Below the pieces are notes generated by a model. The model was not told the origin of the DNA. It worked only from the letters and a program-made list of their open reading frames with translations, and did no database searches. Below are positions 1 through 6,834 of a stretch of 64,000 bases of DNA, in pieces. The stretch lies in contig NZ_JQKI01000005.1 in assembly GCF_000745965.1 (NCBI RefSeq), positions 62,001 through 126,000 on the forward strand. Reading direction: 5' to 3'. A program made the position numbers and the translations under genes. This stretch comes from Edaphobacter aggregans DSM 19364. Its GTDB lineage: Bacteria > Acidobacteriota > Terriglobia > Terriglobales > Acidobacteriaceae. How positions within the stretch are numbered: position 1 is the stretch's first letter; every line of letters begins with the position of its first letter.

Positions 1-165
1 CTCGCACTTCACTCTATTTCTGTAGAAATCCAGATAGCCGTTTGGCATTGCCTGCGAAATGGATCTACTAATCCCTTGGGGGGGAGGTCTGAATGTCGCA
101 CGTTGCTGAAGATGCTCATCGAAGAGACGCGATACGTAATCGACACTTTCAAGAGAGCTATGTAA
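1..165 (+). CDS. Possible C-terminal end of a gene cut by the window edge
   Basis: Frame 1 is open from the first base to a TAA at 163-165 (54 codons), and its last residues, MLIEETRYVIDTFKRAM, look protein-like. No family is recognised. An open stretch of this length has a noticeable chance of arising at random at this base composition, so this is a weak call. If real, it belongs to the left, unseen part of the mobile element or to its cargo. Confidence 0.28.
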   Translation, partial: LALHSISVEIQIAVWHCLRNGSTNPLGGRSECRTLLKMLIEETRYVIDTFKRAM

Positions 166-279
166 TAGACCTTTTTCGCACGCCGCCTGATATAAAGCGG
201 CTCGCCCGCGCTCGCCCGGCGTGAAATCTTTGCGGTTCTCGTTCTCCTCAAGTTCAATCAGTTCATTACAATTCGGACT

Positions 280-768
280 GTGAGCAAGCGTAGCTTTTGG
301 TGGGTGATCGGAATCCAATTTGTCGCGGGGCTGTTTGCCGGGTATGGTCTTTCGTCTATCCCAGAACTTCGCACGTACAAGCTGCTCAACCTCGCCGGAA
401 TCCTTTATGCCTTCTCGGGTGTGTTGGTTCTGTCCGAGATGCTTGCAACCGACGGATGGAAAGACTTCTGCGTCAGAAAGCTTGCTCCGTCAATTGTGTG
501 GGGTCACACCGCTATTCCAGTCGGGGCGATCTTAGGGGGTGTGATCGCCGCGATAATGCACAAGCCTTCGAGTCTCGCCGTAGGCCTCTTTTCTTTTGCA
601 TTCTGGGGATATTCCCTACTCGCACTACTGCCTTTCGAAAAGATCGTGGCATTCCCGCAGTTTGTGAAAAGAGACGTTGAGACTCGATGGCGCTGGCTCG
701 GGTTCTTCCTCGTGCTCGGCGGAGTGGGAGCGCAACTGGTGGCAGCGGTTATGGACCTAAGACAGTGA
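280..768 (+). CDS. Small multi-pass membrane protein of unknown function
   Basis: This 162-residue protein starts with GTG (SKRSFWWVIG...). It is strongly hydrophobic, with four to five likely membrane segments at about residues 5-25, 35-55, 72-92, 97-117 and 138-158. There are no catalytic or transport motifs that I recognise. It reads opposite to the capsid operon, facing it tail to tail (stop at 768, protease stop at 810). It may be cargo of the mobile element or a host gene; the window does not decide this. Composition resembles the element more than the GC-rich host genes to the right. Confidence 0.6.
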   Translation: MSKRSFWWVIGIQFVAGLFAGYGLSSIPELRTYKLLNLAGILYAFSGVLVLSEMLATDGWKDFCVRKLAPSIVWGHTAIPVGAILGGVIAAIMHKPSSLAVGLFSFAFWGYSLLALLPFEKIVAFPQFVKRDVETRWRWLGFFLVLGGVGAQLVAAVMDLRQ

Positions 769-809
769 GGGCCAGACTCCGCTGATCTTCTGGTGCACGC
801 CAGCAGAGG

Positions 810-1499
810 TCATTGAGCAGCGAGGGACGCAGCTTGCTCGACAAGCTTTTTTAGCTCCACCATCAAGAACCCTTTGCCTTCGTCGCCTTCATCGCTCTCG
901 AGGAGTGCGGGGTCATCGGGCAGATTGGAATCGTCCTCATCGTCAAGACCGTCGAGCATCGCCTTCAAGTGCTCGCGAATGCCCTGCTCGTGGCGACCAA
1001 TCGCTTTCCGGTGGTCGTTGATGGCCTTCAGGTGCTTCGCCCGGTCGGCATCTGTGATGCTCTTCACGCCGGTGACCACCGCCGATTCGTTCATCGGGAA
1101 AGTGACACAGGATATCTCCCACAGCTTGAGTTCAGTCAGGTGGCGCACGTCGCCGTCGTAGGTCGCCTGAATGCAGTCGTACCCGATGCTGAGACCACGG
1201 ATAATCCCACTCTTCATGAAGGTGAACGCTTTTCGCGCCGTCGGATCAGACAGCTCCAAGGTGCCGTTGACCTGAAGGCCCTCGCGAGTGTCGGTGATTT
1301 GGCAAAAGCCGATTGGCTCGTCGGTCTTATGTTGCCAGAGCACCGGGAATTTCTTTCCGGCTGCGAGCGTTCGACTGAATGCTCCCGGCTCGATCAGGTC
1401 GCCGCCCAGATCGACGTTGTTGTATACGGCACCCATGCCGACGAAGGTGCCAGCGTCATCGATGCTTTTGATCTTGAGATTGAAATCTCTATGCTCCAC
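810..1499 (-). CDS. HK97-family phage prohead protease
   Basis: Serine protease of the U35 type that cleaves the N-terminal delta domain of the capsid protein and matures the procapsid. The 229-residue protein begins with GTG, seven bases after a GGAGGG ribosome site. The N-terminal domain carries VYNNVDLGGDLIEPGAFSRT, a catalytic-type His in WQHKTDEPIG (about residue 57) and the Ser in IRGLSIGY (about residue 104). The last 80 residues are a charged, helix-rich extension (AIGRHEQGIREHLKAMLDGL, then an acidic stretch) beyond the usual protease core. It lies 73 bp downstream of the capsid gene, so the order is capsid then protease. In HK97-type phages the order is portal, protease, capsid. No portal gene is adjacent. 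Confidence 0.88.
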   Translation of the reverse strand: MEHRDFNLKIKSIDDAGTFVGMGAVYNNVDLGGDLIEPGAFSRTLAAGKKFPVLWQHKTDEPIGFCQITDTREGLQVNGTLELSDPTARKAFTFMKSGIIRGLSIGYDCIQATYDGDVRHLTELKLWEISCVTFPMNESAVVTGVKSITDADRAKHLKAINDHRKAIGRHEQGIREHLKAMLDGLDDEDDSNLPDDPALLESDEGDEGKGFLMVELKKLVEQAASLAAQ

Positions 1500-1572
1500 G
1501 CTTGTTCCCTCCGCTTGCTTACGAACGTGCGCGGAACCCGTATGAATACAGGCTCCGCCCTGTTCTGTCGAC

Positions 1573-2736
1573 TTAGCTTGCAGGTGAAGTGGTGAACGTT
1601 CCGCTGACGTAACTCGCGGGGCGCTTGGTGATCAGCACCAAGCGTTTTTCCGCGCGTACCGCAACCAAATTTTTCACAAAGTAGTCCTGATGTTCGGTAG
1701 ATACTTCCACCTGCATTTCCATCCTGTCCCTGATCTGCGAGGCGATGGGGCTGCCGCTGCCGATCAAGAAAGTACCGCTGGCGATGCTGGTGGTGTAAAC
1801 CACATCGAGGCCGAACAGCGATGGCCGCACGTTGGTCTGCGGATCGCCGAGGATGTAGCGCCCAAAACTGTCCTTGAGCAGCCTCATGCCAAACCAGTCA
1901 TTGGGATGCAGGATTACGAAGGTTGGATCGAGTTCTTTGGCCGCCGTGATCTGTTGAATGGCGCGGCCAACGATATCGATCTTGTTCCACCCGGCGACAG
2001 GCACAAGCAGGGCGGTGTTGAATGCGGTCGCCTGCGGGATGAGTCCATGCAAGTTTTCCCCCGTTCCGTCACCCGAGAGAAGCTGAATTTCTTCCGCAAG
2101 ATTGACGTAGTAAGGCAGCGTGGAACTGATGAAACTGTTCAGTTCCACGAAGTCGTCGAGGATTTGCTTGGTGGCAGGAATCCAAGTCGCGATAGTCCGC
2201 ACCTTCTCGCTGATCGACGTAAAGGTGACGGTGTTCTCGGGCTTCGTCGACGCTTCGACCACAGGGCTTGCAATCGCCATCGGCGTCGAAACCCGCACGA
2301 AATCGACAACCTGCATCGAGGTCGGCTGGGCATCGAGCAGGTCGCGCACCTTCAAGACCTGCCTCGCTTCCGCCGTGATGCCGGGAATGCGGTCTATCTG
2401 GAGGACCCCGGTGGTCATTTGCCCAACCGCCGCAGACGTGATGGTGGTCTTGCGTTCGAAGTCCGCCAAATCTTTGCCCGAAATGTTAAGCCTTGCCGTG
2501 CCTTTCCTGTCGCGGATCAAGCGGGCGAAGTCTTCGTTCGACTGGAGCTTCTCGGAAAACGACGGCCCGATCACATCCGCCGAGTGCTTGTTGGCCAACT
2601 TGATGTCGATGGCATCGACCTGTTGCTGTAGTTGCTGGAGCTTGGCTGCGGGCGCAGCGGCGGCAATGCCTTCGCGGAGGGCATCGAGGGCGCTTTTGAG
2701 TTCGGGATCTACAACTCCCTTGTTGGGCATGGGCAT
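1573..2736 (-). CDS. HK97-family phage major capsid protein
   Basis: Forms the icosahedral shell. The start chosen here (MPMPNKGVV, 387 residues) follows AGGAG by seven bases; an open frame upstream to 2895 has no such site. Residues about 7-45 form a coiled-coil delta/scaffold-like region (LQQLQQQVDAIDIKLANK). The remainder reads like the HK97 fold: N-arm, then TSMQVVDFVRVSTPMAI, the E-loop-like VVEASTKPENTVTFTSISEK, ATWIPATKQILDDFVELNSF, AEEIQLLSGDGTGENLHGLI (GDG and GxxNLxGL are typical of the family) and the A-domain VILHPNDWFGMRLLKDSFGRY. Length is normal for the family. It is the largest gene of the element and follows a chain of very small genes. Confidence 0.9.
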   Translation of the reverse strand: MPMPNKGVVDPELKSALDALREGIAAAAPAAKLQQLQQQVDAIDIKLANKHSADVIGPSFSEKLQSNEDFARLIRDRKGTARLNISGKDLADFERKTTITSAAVGQMTTGVLQIDRIPGITAEARQVLKVRDLLDAQPTSMQVVDFVRVSTPMAIASPVVEASTKPENTVTFTSISEKVRTIATWIPATKQILDDFVELNSFISSTLPYYVNLAEEIQLLSGDGTGENLHGLIPQATAFNTALLVPVAGWNKIDIVGRAIQQITAAKELDPTFVILHPNDWFGMRLLKDSFGRYILGDPQTNVRPSLFGLDVVYTTSIASGTFLIGSGSPIASQIRDRMEMQVEVSTEHQDYFVKNLVAVRAEKRLVLITKRPASYVSGTFTTSPAS

Positions 2737-2750
2737 AGACACTCCTGTGG

Positions 2751-2888
2751 TTACTCGATTGGGATGTTTGATTTGTTTGTCCCCGAGTGCCAAGGAGCGG
2801 CTCGGACCGGCGATGCTGCGACGAATCTCACAGACGCGAGTGCCAAGAATGAGCGGGTCGCGGGATATTCGGAACGCCTGAAACTCAT
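2751..2888 (-). CDS. Possible 45-residue micro-ORF between the small gene and the capsid gene
   Basis: An ATG overlaps the TAA of the upstream gene (TAATG) and opens 45 codons that stop 14 bases before the capsid start. The product (MSFRRSEYPATRSFL...) matches nothing I know. An alternative reading of the same stretch is the in-frame upstream extension of the capsid ORF. Support is only the tight junction pattern seen through the operon. Confidence 0.22.
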   Translation of the reverse strand: MSFRRSEYPATRSFLALASVRFVAASPVRAAPWHSGTNKSNIPIE

Positions 2889-3061
2889 TATGCACCTACT
2901 TCGCGAGCGGCGCGAAGAATCTCTTCGCGCTGCACGTTGTCGTCGTCCGGTGGTGACTCCCGTTGTGCGGCGGCGTCGATCCGGATGAGGGTTTGCACAT
3001 CAACCCCCAACGAGACGGCGCGTCGCTTCAAGCGATTCCATCGCAAAATGCGGGTCTTCAT
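2888..3061 (-). CDS. Small protein of unknown function, 57 residues
   Basis: MKTRILRWNRLKRRAVSLGV... ending in a charged helix (VQREEILRAAREVGA). The ATG overlaps the stop of the preceding 82-residue gene as ATGA, the same junction used by most genes in this operon, which argues that this short frame is translated. The N-terminus is very basic and the middle acidic (PPDDDN). It could be a DNA-binding or head-associated factor, but nothing shows that directly. Confidence 0.52.
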   Translation of the reverse strand: MKTRILRWNRLKRRAVSLGVDVQTLIRIDAAAQRESPPDDDNVQREEILRAAREVGA

Positions 3062-3306
3062 TGCACGATGCCCCCCGGCTTGGACAGGATTTCGATAGCG
3101 TGTTGGTGGCTGTCGACGAGCTTCGTCAACGTGGCGACTTGATCTGTCAGCGCGCCGATCATCGCCTTCATCTCTGCGTTTTCCCGCTGGGCTAGAACCT
3201 GCCCGGTGAGTAGGCGTTCGATGATGGCTGCGCCGCTCGGTGCCTTCTCGAGTTCCTTTGCCATCGCCGCTACTGTTTTTGAAATGTCCTCTTCGGTTTT
3301 TTTCAT
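3058..3306 (-). CDS. Small coiled-coil protein of unknown function
   Basis: An 82-residue protein, largely helical: MKKTEEDISKTVAAMAKELE, followed by a heptad-rich stretch (AEMKAMIGALTDQVATLTKL, residues about 43-64). Starts by ATGA overlap with the upstream gene and ends by ATGA overlap with the downstream one. Its position a short way before the capsid gene and its coiled-coil nature would fit a scaffold or head accessory protein, but this is inference only. Confidence 0.62.
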   Translation of the reverse strand: MKKTEEDISKTVAAMAKELEKAPSGAAIIERLLTGQVLAQRENAEMKAMIGALTDQVATLTKLVDSHQHAIEILSKPGGIVQ

Positions 3307-3491
3307 GTGGTCTCCGTCTCCCTGAAAATTGAATGCTTGTGGAAAATCTGCAAAACTCGCGAAAGTTTACGGACTTGTTCCCCGTGGTACGGAGGTCGCT
3401 TGCTCAGGTATCCGACGTACCCCTCCCCCCCTACGATGCCCATTCCTCGCGCAGAAACGGCCCGTCCTGCTATCGCTGCGCTTCGGCTCAT
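3303..3491 (-). CDS. Small protein of unknown function, 62 residues
   Basis: MSRSAAIAGRAVSARGMGIV..., basic and Gly-rich at the N-terminus. Joined to both neighbours by four-base ATGA overlaps (3488-3491 and 3303-3306), which is the main reason to accept it. No domain recognised. Without the overlaps the reading frame itself would be unconvincing. Confidence 0.45.
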   Translation of the reverse strand: MSRSAAIAGRAVSARGMGIVGGEGYVGYLSKRPPYHGEQVRKLSRVLQIFHKHSIFRETETT

Positions 3492-3721
3492 ATGTCGTCA
3501 CCCTCGGCCAAGTCTTCGTCGAACACGCGCTGTTGTTCTGTTAGCAACAGAGCTTTGAGTTCACGATCCAAGCGATACGACGCGAACAGTTGCTCCAGTT
3601 CGTCGCTGGTGTGTTGCGTCTTGTGATAATCCCATGAGCGCAACAGGTCGGCGGCTTCCTCTGGCCTCAGCTTTGCTGCGAGCCGTGCGATTCGTACGTC
3701 AATTGGAATATGGGTCGTCAT
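3488..3721 (-). CDS. Small helical protein of unknown function, 77 residues
   Basis: MTTHIPIDVRIARLAAKLRP..., predicted helical and acidic at the C-terminus (FDEDLAEGDDI). A ribosome site (GGAAAGGAA) lies upstream inside the end of the preceding micro-ORF. The stop overlaps the next start as ATGA. Not recognised; size and position fit a mobile-element accessory protein. Confidence 0.58.
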   Translation of the reverse strand: MTTHIPIDVRIARLAAKLRPEEAADLLRSWDYHKTQHTSDELEQLFASYRLDRELKALLLTEQQRVFDEDLAEGDDI

Positions 3722-3729
3722 GATTGCAC

Positions 3730-3795
3730 TTATTCCTTTCCATGCAACTGCAACTCGTCAATCAATCTCTGGACACGCCGCTCTGTGTTCGTCAT
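3730..3795 (-). CDS. 21-residue micro-ORF in the element operon
   Basis: MTNTERRVQRLIDELQLHGKE fills the gap between the ParB-like gene and the 77-residue gene. Its ATG overlaps the stop of the ParB-like gene as ATGA. The end of the frame carries the ribosome site of the next gene (GGAAAGGAA). It may simply keep ribosomes moving across the junction. Too short to be judged by content. Confidence 0.38.
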   Translation of the reverse strand: MTNTERRVQRLIDELQLHGKE

Positions 3796-4580
3796 GACCT
3801 GCCTTCCTTTGCTGCGCGCATCTGCTCGATGGTGTCTGCCAGTTCGACCAACAGCAGTGAGCGTTGCTCACTTGTTCTGCTAAATAATTCGCGGTGAAGC
3901 GCTCGCAGAATGGGTTGGATGGACTTCTTAACATCGAAATTGCGTGCTAGTTTCTTTGGTGGTGACGTCTTACCGACCTGCTTAGCTGCGTCAAGCAGTT
4001 TTACTGTTCCCTTCGCTACCTGTTTCAGCAGCGCCGGGTCGGCCTTCTGCACGTTGAGCGCTTGCTGTACCTTGCGCTCTGAGATGTTGAGCTGAGTCGC
4101 AATCTGGGTGCGAACCTGTGGTGCGCGTTTAGCCTCTTGAATAGGTTGAGATCGTTCGGTCTCAACCTGTTTTGTCTTGGGCCTGCTACGACCTGCTGAC
4201 CGTCCACCTTCGATCTGCTTCTGCTTCGCGGCCTCGCGCTCTTCCCATGCCTGAATCTCAACCTGAATGGCAAGCCATTGCTCGGTGGTAAGGTGTCGGC
4301 GCGTCCCGTTGATCGACCATATCCAGCGAGCGAGCGTCTGTGGTCCGTGGTATATCGCGCGCCATTCAACACAGTGCGGCTTTACCTTGGCCTGCTGACA
4401 TGCAAGGATGCGATTCCGTCCGTCAACGAGCTGTCCTTCGTGAACGACGATGGGATGGAGCAGACCGTTGTCTTCAATGTCATCGCGCAGATTCTCAACT
4501 TCGTCCCCATCCATCAGCGGGAACATATCGCAGACGGGATGAACGGGCATCCCATACTCATAGTGAATGGCGGTCGTCAT
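3792..4580 (-). CDS. ParB/Srx-fold nuclease-like protein
   Basis: A 262-residue protein with an N-terminal ParB-like domain: LRDDIEDNGLLHPIVVHEGQ and LVDGRNRILACQQA (about residues 30-65), the nucleotide-binding signature GRNR...AC of this fold. Residues about 95-150 are charged and Lys/Gln-rich, and residues 160-190 look like a helix-turn-helix (IATQLNISERKVQQALNVQK) matching the ParB specificity domain. Phages and plasmids use such proteins for partition, gene control or as DNases. It starts by ATGA overlap with the preceding gene. No ParA is encoded in the visible part, so a full partition system is not shown. Confidence 0.75.
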   Translation of the reverse strand: MTTAIHYEYGMPVHPVCDMFPLMDGDEVENLRDDIEDNGLLHPIVVHEGQLVDGRNRILACQQAKVKPHCVEWRAIYHGPQTLARWIWSINGTRRHLTTEQWLAIQVEIQAWEEREAAKQKQIEGGRSAGRSRPKTKQVETERSQPIQEAKRAPQVRTQIATQLNISERKVQQALNVQKADPALLKQVAKGTVKLLDAAKQVGKTSPPKKLARNFDVKKSIQPILRALHRELFSRTSEQRSLLLVELADTIEQMRAAKEGRS

Positions 4581-4810
4581 GGTTGCGCCTCCTGTGTCGT
4601 TGCTTTCCGATGTGCGTCGAGCAGCTTGTTTGCGTATGCAAAAGCCTCCGCCCTGTAAAGCGACCAGTGGAGAATGCCGACGCTGTTCAACACTTTCTCT
4701 ATCTCGAACGGCTCGCCGCGATCTATCGCGGTCCGTATGGCGCGCTCTACCAGGTCATGCCAGAGTTTTCGGCTGCCGGGTTTGGTGTCGTCTTCATCGA
4801 ATGTAATCAC
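4577..4810 (-). CDS. Small protein of unknown function, 77 residues
   Basis: MITFDEDDTKPGSRKLWHDL..., starting at GTG five bases after GGAGG. An acidic N-terminus is followed by a helical stretch (VERAIRTAIDRGEPFEIEKV). The stop overlaps the ParB-like start as ATGA. It lies between the replication initiator and the ParB-like gene. Not recognised. Confidence 0.58.
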   Translation of the reverse strand: MITFDEDDTKPGSRKLWHDLVERAIRTAIDRGEPFEIEKVLNSVGILHWSLYRAEAFAYANKLLDAHRKATTQEAQP

Positions 4811-4866
4811 GCTGCACCTCCGGCATTGCGTTTCATTCTTTGGTCGCTACTTTGGTTGTTGGTGAG

Positions 4867-5814
4867 TTAGAAGAATGGATACTTGTCGAGGTAGGTGCAA
4901 ACGAATTGCCCGTTGGGCCAGTTGTCATCGCTAATGAGCCATTCGAAAGTTAGCCGATTTCGTTTGCATAACTCCGACGCCGCCACCTTGCCGACTGCTT
5001 CCATGAATCCCTGAGTCGTCATGCCGCCGCCGATGCGTGCTTGTAACTTTGCAACGCGCCGATCCGTCATCCCATGCGCCCGCTTGAATCGCGGGGAAGC
5101 CGCATTCCAGAACTCCAGATAGGCGGCAAGCTCCCAGTGGTTGGCATCTTCGAAGCTGTGGCGCATCGGCCTTATAGCTTCACGAAAAGACAGTGAGTCG
5201 TCGGCGCTAGCCGACTGAGCCGTAGGCGATAAGTTTTTAAGTACTATCGCCTCCGGCTCACTCGCCGCAAGCGGCGAGGACACCCTGTCTTTTTTTGGTG
5301 GTTCTATTGGTGGTTCTATTGGTGGTTCCTGATGGTTAAAAACAATATTGTTAAGCTGTTCAAAATGTCTGATCGAGATGTCGTCAATGTCTGATCGAGA
5401 TGTCGTCAATGTCTGATCGAGAGGCGTAAATGTCTGATCGAGGTCGGCGTCTCGATAAGACATTGTGTCTGGTGAAGGTTCACGTCGATCAGACATTTTG
5501 TCTCCACTTCGATCAGACATTTTGTCTGGTGTGGCGTTTCCACCCAGATTCAGTTTCGCGAGGTTGAGTTTGTAAGTGTGACAGCCATGCTGGCCAGTTC
5601 GCGGGAGGATTTCAATCCATCCAGCGCTCTTCAAAGAATCGAGCGCACGCGACACTGTGCGAGTCGTCATACAGGCCTTCGCCGCGAGCGTTGTAGCCGA
5701 GGGCCAAGCGACACCCTTGTCATCCGCGTGGTCAGCGATAGCTAAAAGGAGGAGCCGCTCAGATCGCAGCGTGGGACCATGTCGCCATACACGTGACATG
5801 ATGGCGATGCTCAT
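4867..5814 (-). CDS. Replication initiator with N-terminal winged-helix domain and internal origin repeats
   Basis: The 315-residue product starts at MSIAIMSRVWRHG; its ATG overlaps the stop of a leader peptide (ATGA). Residues about 1-75 form a winged helix of the HTH_36 type seen in phage and plasmid initiators (LLLLAIADHADDKGVAWPSA, then TTRTVSRALDSLKSAGWIEI). Residues about 95-150 are low-complexity and are where the DNA carries seven copies of a 13-bp repeat. A short EPPIEPPIEPP stretch follows. The C-terminal 110 residues hold ANHWELAAYLEFWNAASPRF and a conserved-looking ...LTFEWLISDDNWPNG. The layout (HTH, origin repeats inside the gene, C-terminal interaction domain) parallels lambda O. 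Function is inferred from that layout. Confidence 0.72.
   Translation of the reverse strand: MSIAIMSRVWRHGPTLRSERLLLLAIADHADDKGVAWPSATTLAAKACMTTRTVSRALDSLKSAGWIEILPRTGQHGCHTYKLNLAKLNLGGNATPDKMSDRSGDKMSDRREPSPDTMSYRDADLDQTFTPLDQTLTTSRSDIDDISIRHFEQLNNIVFNHQEPPIEPPIEPPKKDRVSSPLAASEPEAIVLKNLSPTAQSASADDSLSFREAIRPMRHSFEDANHWELAAYLEFWNAASPRFKRAHGMTDRRVAKLQARIGGGMTTQGFMEAVGKVAASELCKRNRLTFEWLISDDNWPNGQFVCTYLDKYPFF
5341..5521. repeat. Iteron array and AT-rich palindrome inside the initiator gene: likely replication origin
   Basis: The 13-mer AATGTCTGATCGA occurs at 5364, 5386, 5408 and 5429 (spacing 22, 22 and 21 bp). Its exact inverse TCGATCAGACATT occurs at 5485 and 5509, plus one copy with one mismatch at 5452. 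The same DNA unit is read in different codon frames (LDQT, SRSD, KMSDR, TMSYR), so DNA and not protein is what is conserved. An AT-rich block with the perfect palindrome AACAATATTGTT (5341-5352) lies directly beside the forward repeats and would suit a duplex-unwinding element. Repeats at about two helical turns apart are typical of initiator-binding iterons. Confidence 0.72.
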
Positions 5815-5873
5815 AACTGACCCACGAGAAGCGAGTGGCGCTGGCGACGTTGTGCTATCTTTACGGCATCCAT
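5811..5873 (-). CDS. 20-residue leader peptide coupled to the replication initiator
   Basis: MDAVKIAQRRQRHSLLVGQL is preceded by AAGGAG at 5885-5890 (11 bases from the ATG), and its stop overlaps the initiator start as ATGA. The initiator itself has no good ribosome site, so its translation probably depends on reading this leader. Leader-coupled initiator translation is known from plasmids such as IncFII. Not previously visible as a gene because of its size. Confidence 0.5.
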   Translation of the reverse strand: MDAVKIAQRRQRHSLLVGQL

Positions 5874-5891
5874 GATGACGAAAACTCCTTA

Positions 5892-5930
5892 GGCCTTGCC
5901 GGCTTGGTCTCCGGTAAGGCCCTTTATTTT
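5892..5930 (+). terminator. Perfect hairpin with T-run on the plus strand, directly before the leader ribosome site
   Basis: GGCCTTGCCGG (5892-5902) pairs with CCGGTAAGGCC (5911-5921) over 11 bp with one G-T pair and an eight-base loop; CTTTATTTT follows on the plus strand. It is therefore a terminator for a plus-strand transcript, which would be antisense to the leader/initiator mRNA. On the minus strand the same hairpin sits one base from the AAGGAG of the leader peptide and just past the stop of the excisionase-like gene. Confidence 0.55.
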
Positions 5931-5936
5931 GCGCGC

Positions 5937-6161
5937 TTATAGGGGGTTCGTTGTGTTGGCCTTTAGCCAGGCGTGGAGCGCAGATCGAGGAATTCTGACC
6001 ATTCCGGCGTACATGAAAGCCGGGATAACGCCGGTTCTCGCGAGCCGGTAGACCGATGTCGCAGAGCAGTGCATAGTCTTCGCAGCTTGTCCTACCTTCA
6101 GGTACTCCTCGACTTCCGGCAGCGGTTCGGGTTCCGTTGGTTGAATTTTTTTCGTCGACAT
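5937..6161 (-). CDS. Excisionase-type helix-turn-helix DNA-binding protein
   Basis: The 74-residue product starts at MSTKKIQPTEPEP after AGAGGGA; a longer in-frame start at 6212 lacks a site. Residues about 20-70 match the HTH_17/excisionase pattern: EYLKVGQAAKTMHCSATSVY, then RLARTGVIPAFMYAGMVRIP and RSALHAWLKAN. Such proteins bind DNA as recombination directionality factors or as regulators. Location between the repressor and the replication genes near the tRNA fits a control function in a mobile element. No integrase is seen in the window for it to partner. Confidence 0.72.
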   Translation of the reverse strand: MSTKKIQPTEPEPLPEVEEYLKVGQAAKTMHCSATSVYRLARTGVIPAFMYAGMVRIPRSALHAWLKANTTNPL

Positions 6162-6282
6162 TTCGATCCCTCTCTCTGCGCACATGCTCCACATCCACGC
6201 TTTGATAAGCATGACCGCATGAATGTAGAAATCAAAAGGAAGAGTCGAGGAAGAATCGAGGAAGAATAGCGGGTCAAATCAA

Positions 6283-6618
6283 CTAGCTAAGGAGGAGTTC
6301 CTCCGCTGTCGTGCCCATCGCTTTTGCGATTTGAACCCATGTAGCTCGCCGCGCCTTCTGGTTGCGCAAGATGGTGCGAAGCGTCCGGCTGCTGATCCCA
6401 GCCGCCTCTGCGAACGCTTCCTGATTGAGGGCGTGACGGTGCATATGAGCCACCACGCGAGCTACCGCTGGACCGCTCTTTATGCTTCGGCCTGCCTGAT
6501 CCGGTGCAACGTTGTGTTTGTAGGGGTCGGAAGAAAGCTTCTGGAGGTTCCAAAGTTGTTGACGGACGAACTCAACTTTATCAACTTCATCGGGCGATCC
6601 GCTCCCGCGTTTCCGCAT
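6283..6618 (-). CDS. XRE-family transcriptional regulator (repressor-like)
   Basis: A 111-residue protein with a lambda-repressor-type helix-turn-helix in its C-terminal half: ALNQEAFAEAAGISSRTLRT and ILRNQKARRATWVQIAKAMG (about residues 62-100). The N-terminal 45 residues are charged. GAGAGGG precedes the ATG by seven bases. It is the outermost gene on the tRNA side. Directly upstream are two tandem 13-bp repeats (6684-6715) and downstream a doubled TCGAGGAAGAA motif at about 6245-6266, either of which could be its operator. It probably keeps the element quiescent (inference). Confidence 0.75.
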   Translation of the reverse strand: MRKRGSGSPDEVDKVEFVRQQLWNLQKLSSDPYKHNVAPDQAGRSIKSGPAVARVVAHMHRHALNQEAFAEAAGISSRTLRTILRNQKARRATWVQIAKAMGTTAEELLLS

Positions 6619-6683
6619 TCACAACCCTCTCGACGATCTCTATTGAAGAGACAGCCAACATATCACGTAGAGGGAGTGATTTA

Positions 6684-6715
6684 GCCGTTGCTAGAAGATT
6701 TCGCCGTTGCTAGAA
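6684..6715. promoter_or_regulatory. Tandem 13-bp repeats upstream of the XRE gene (candidate operator)
   Basis: GCCGTTGCTAGAA occurs at 6684-6696 and 6703-6715, 19 bp apart, in the stretch between the tRNA and the repressor-like gene. The only other feature of this 216-bp stretch is an AT-rich character. Position suggests a binding site for the XRE protein or for the recombination machinery. Confidence 0.4.
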
Positions 6716-6834
6716 AAATCCCGAGAAAATAGCCTAAACATGCCAAAATCGAGCAACATGGCAAGCATTAGAAACCGGCCTATGTAGTCATTCTAGTAGT
6801 TTTAGCTTTGTTTTCAGTGATTTATGCAGGTTTC

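Noticed and set aside
2737..2895. Upstream in-frame extension of the capsid ORF (53 residues)
   Set aside because: A good ribosome site (AGGAG, seven bases) marks the start at 2736, and the coiled-coil delta-like region begins there. The upstream frame overlaps the end of the 57-codon gene.
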